Source: Arion vulgaris (Eukaryota > Mollusca > Gastropoda > Stylommatophora > Arionidae). Taken from it: 64,000 bases of DNA. Below, one piece after another: positions 63,635 through 64,000 of this stretch. The notes beneath the pieces are model-generated. The model saw only the letters and a list, made by a program, of their open reading frames with translations. It searched no databases and had not been told where the DNA came from. Where the stretch lies: the NCBI GenBank assembly GCA_020796225.1, contig CM036775.1, positions 7,120,893-7,184,892 on the forward strand. Direction: 5' to 3'. Position 1 is the stretch's first letter; each line of letters starts with the position of its first letter. Made by a program: the position numbers and the translations under genes.

Positions 63635-63925
63635 GGTGCCAGAGTCCGAAAGCGAATCAAAGAATAATACCACTGCCACTTACAATTCATGTCGCAAGAG
63701 GTGACTGAAGTAGAACCTAGGAAGCCACCTAGTAAATAAAAAGCATCGCAGAAATCGGATGTGCTGGCCTACTTGTAGGCGCATAACCGATACAACGTAA
63801 ATCGATCTTAGACTCAGATAACATATAAATCACATAGAAAGGTTAACACGTGGTCAATATGGAGCGTTCGAAGAAGAAGCAGAAGAAGAAGAAGAAGAAG
63901 CAAAAGAAGAAGAAGAAGAGGTTAG
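63635..63925 (+). mobile_element. SINE-3 with long (GAA)n tail
   Basis: 'agtccgaaagcgaatcaaag', 'gcctacttgtaggcgcataa' and 'atggagcgttcgaagaagaa' followed by over 50 bases of GAA/CAA repeats. Confidence 0.82.
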
Positions 63926-63954
63926 ACCGGTCAATGAAAGTTATCAATCTAATT

Positions 63955-64000
63955 GTTAGACTAGACATGTTACTATTATCTTCTAGCACATGATGATGAT
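63955..64000 (+). other. Gene B intron-end motif at window edge
   Basis: 'tctagcacatgatgatgat' equals the conserved motif found about 40-60 bases before gene A exons (e.g. reverse complement at 36443-36472 and 30784-30797). A gene B exon is therefore expected just past the window end. Confidence 0.6.

Overview
The window is eukaryotic and almost certainly metazoan: AT-rich, with no operons, tRNA-derived SINEs, several non-LTR retrotransposon (LINE) lineages, Penelope-like elements (PLEs), Tc1/mariner, hAT and piggyBac relatives, and split genes with GT-AG introns. The LINE types (C2H2 zinc finger after the RT; RNase H-bearing) and PLEs suggest a lophotrochozoan such as a mollusc or flatworm, but the species cannot be fixed from sequence alone. 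A 100-N assembly gap lies at 32073-32172. Most long open reading frames here are read-throughs of tandem repeats, not genes.

The only convincing host genes are too short to show up as ORFs. Two paralogous genes diverge from each other. Gene A (minus strand) starts at 40649 and gene B (plus strand) at 51373. They share a nearly identical promoter (TATA box 74 bases before the ATG), a 34-bp upstream tandem repeat and an identical 17-residue signal-peptide exon. Exon 2 begins the same way in both (VEKSQATPVA) and then diverges into a Tyr-rich segment. Gene A continues leftwards as a chain of very small exons (18, 27, 45, 45 nt), all multiples of 3 with phase-0 borders. A 237-nt exon and candidate terminal exons follow. 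Introns share donor-side and acceptor-side motifs, and kilobases of repeats sit between them. The plan resembles the secreted micro-exon genes of schistosomes. Gene B runs off the right edge, where an intron-end motif announces a further exon.

Layout. 1-8.0 kb and 14.1-20.8 kb are two copies of one segmental duplication (LINEs, PLE, MITE, SINEs, a terminal exon). 8-14 kb holds minisatellites, a SINE nested in a SINE and two PLEs head to head. 20.8-40.7 kb is gene A with repeat-filled introns. 41-50.9 kb is the divergent intergenic region, full of SINEs and MITEs. 50.9-64 kb is gene B, whose 10.8-kb first intron holds a Tc1/mariner-like transposon with an unusually long spacing between its last two catalytic residues, a PLE and six tandem arrays.

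A recurrent theme is that many minisatellites are amplified pieces of transposons (RT or RNase H coding segments, LINE tails, SINEs) or of splice sites. For several, an unamplified or less amplified copy lies elsewhere in the window. Indel-rich array ends suggest some consensus error in the assembly.
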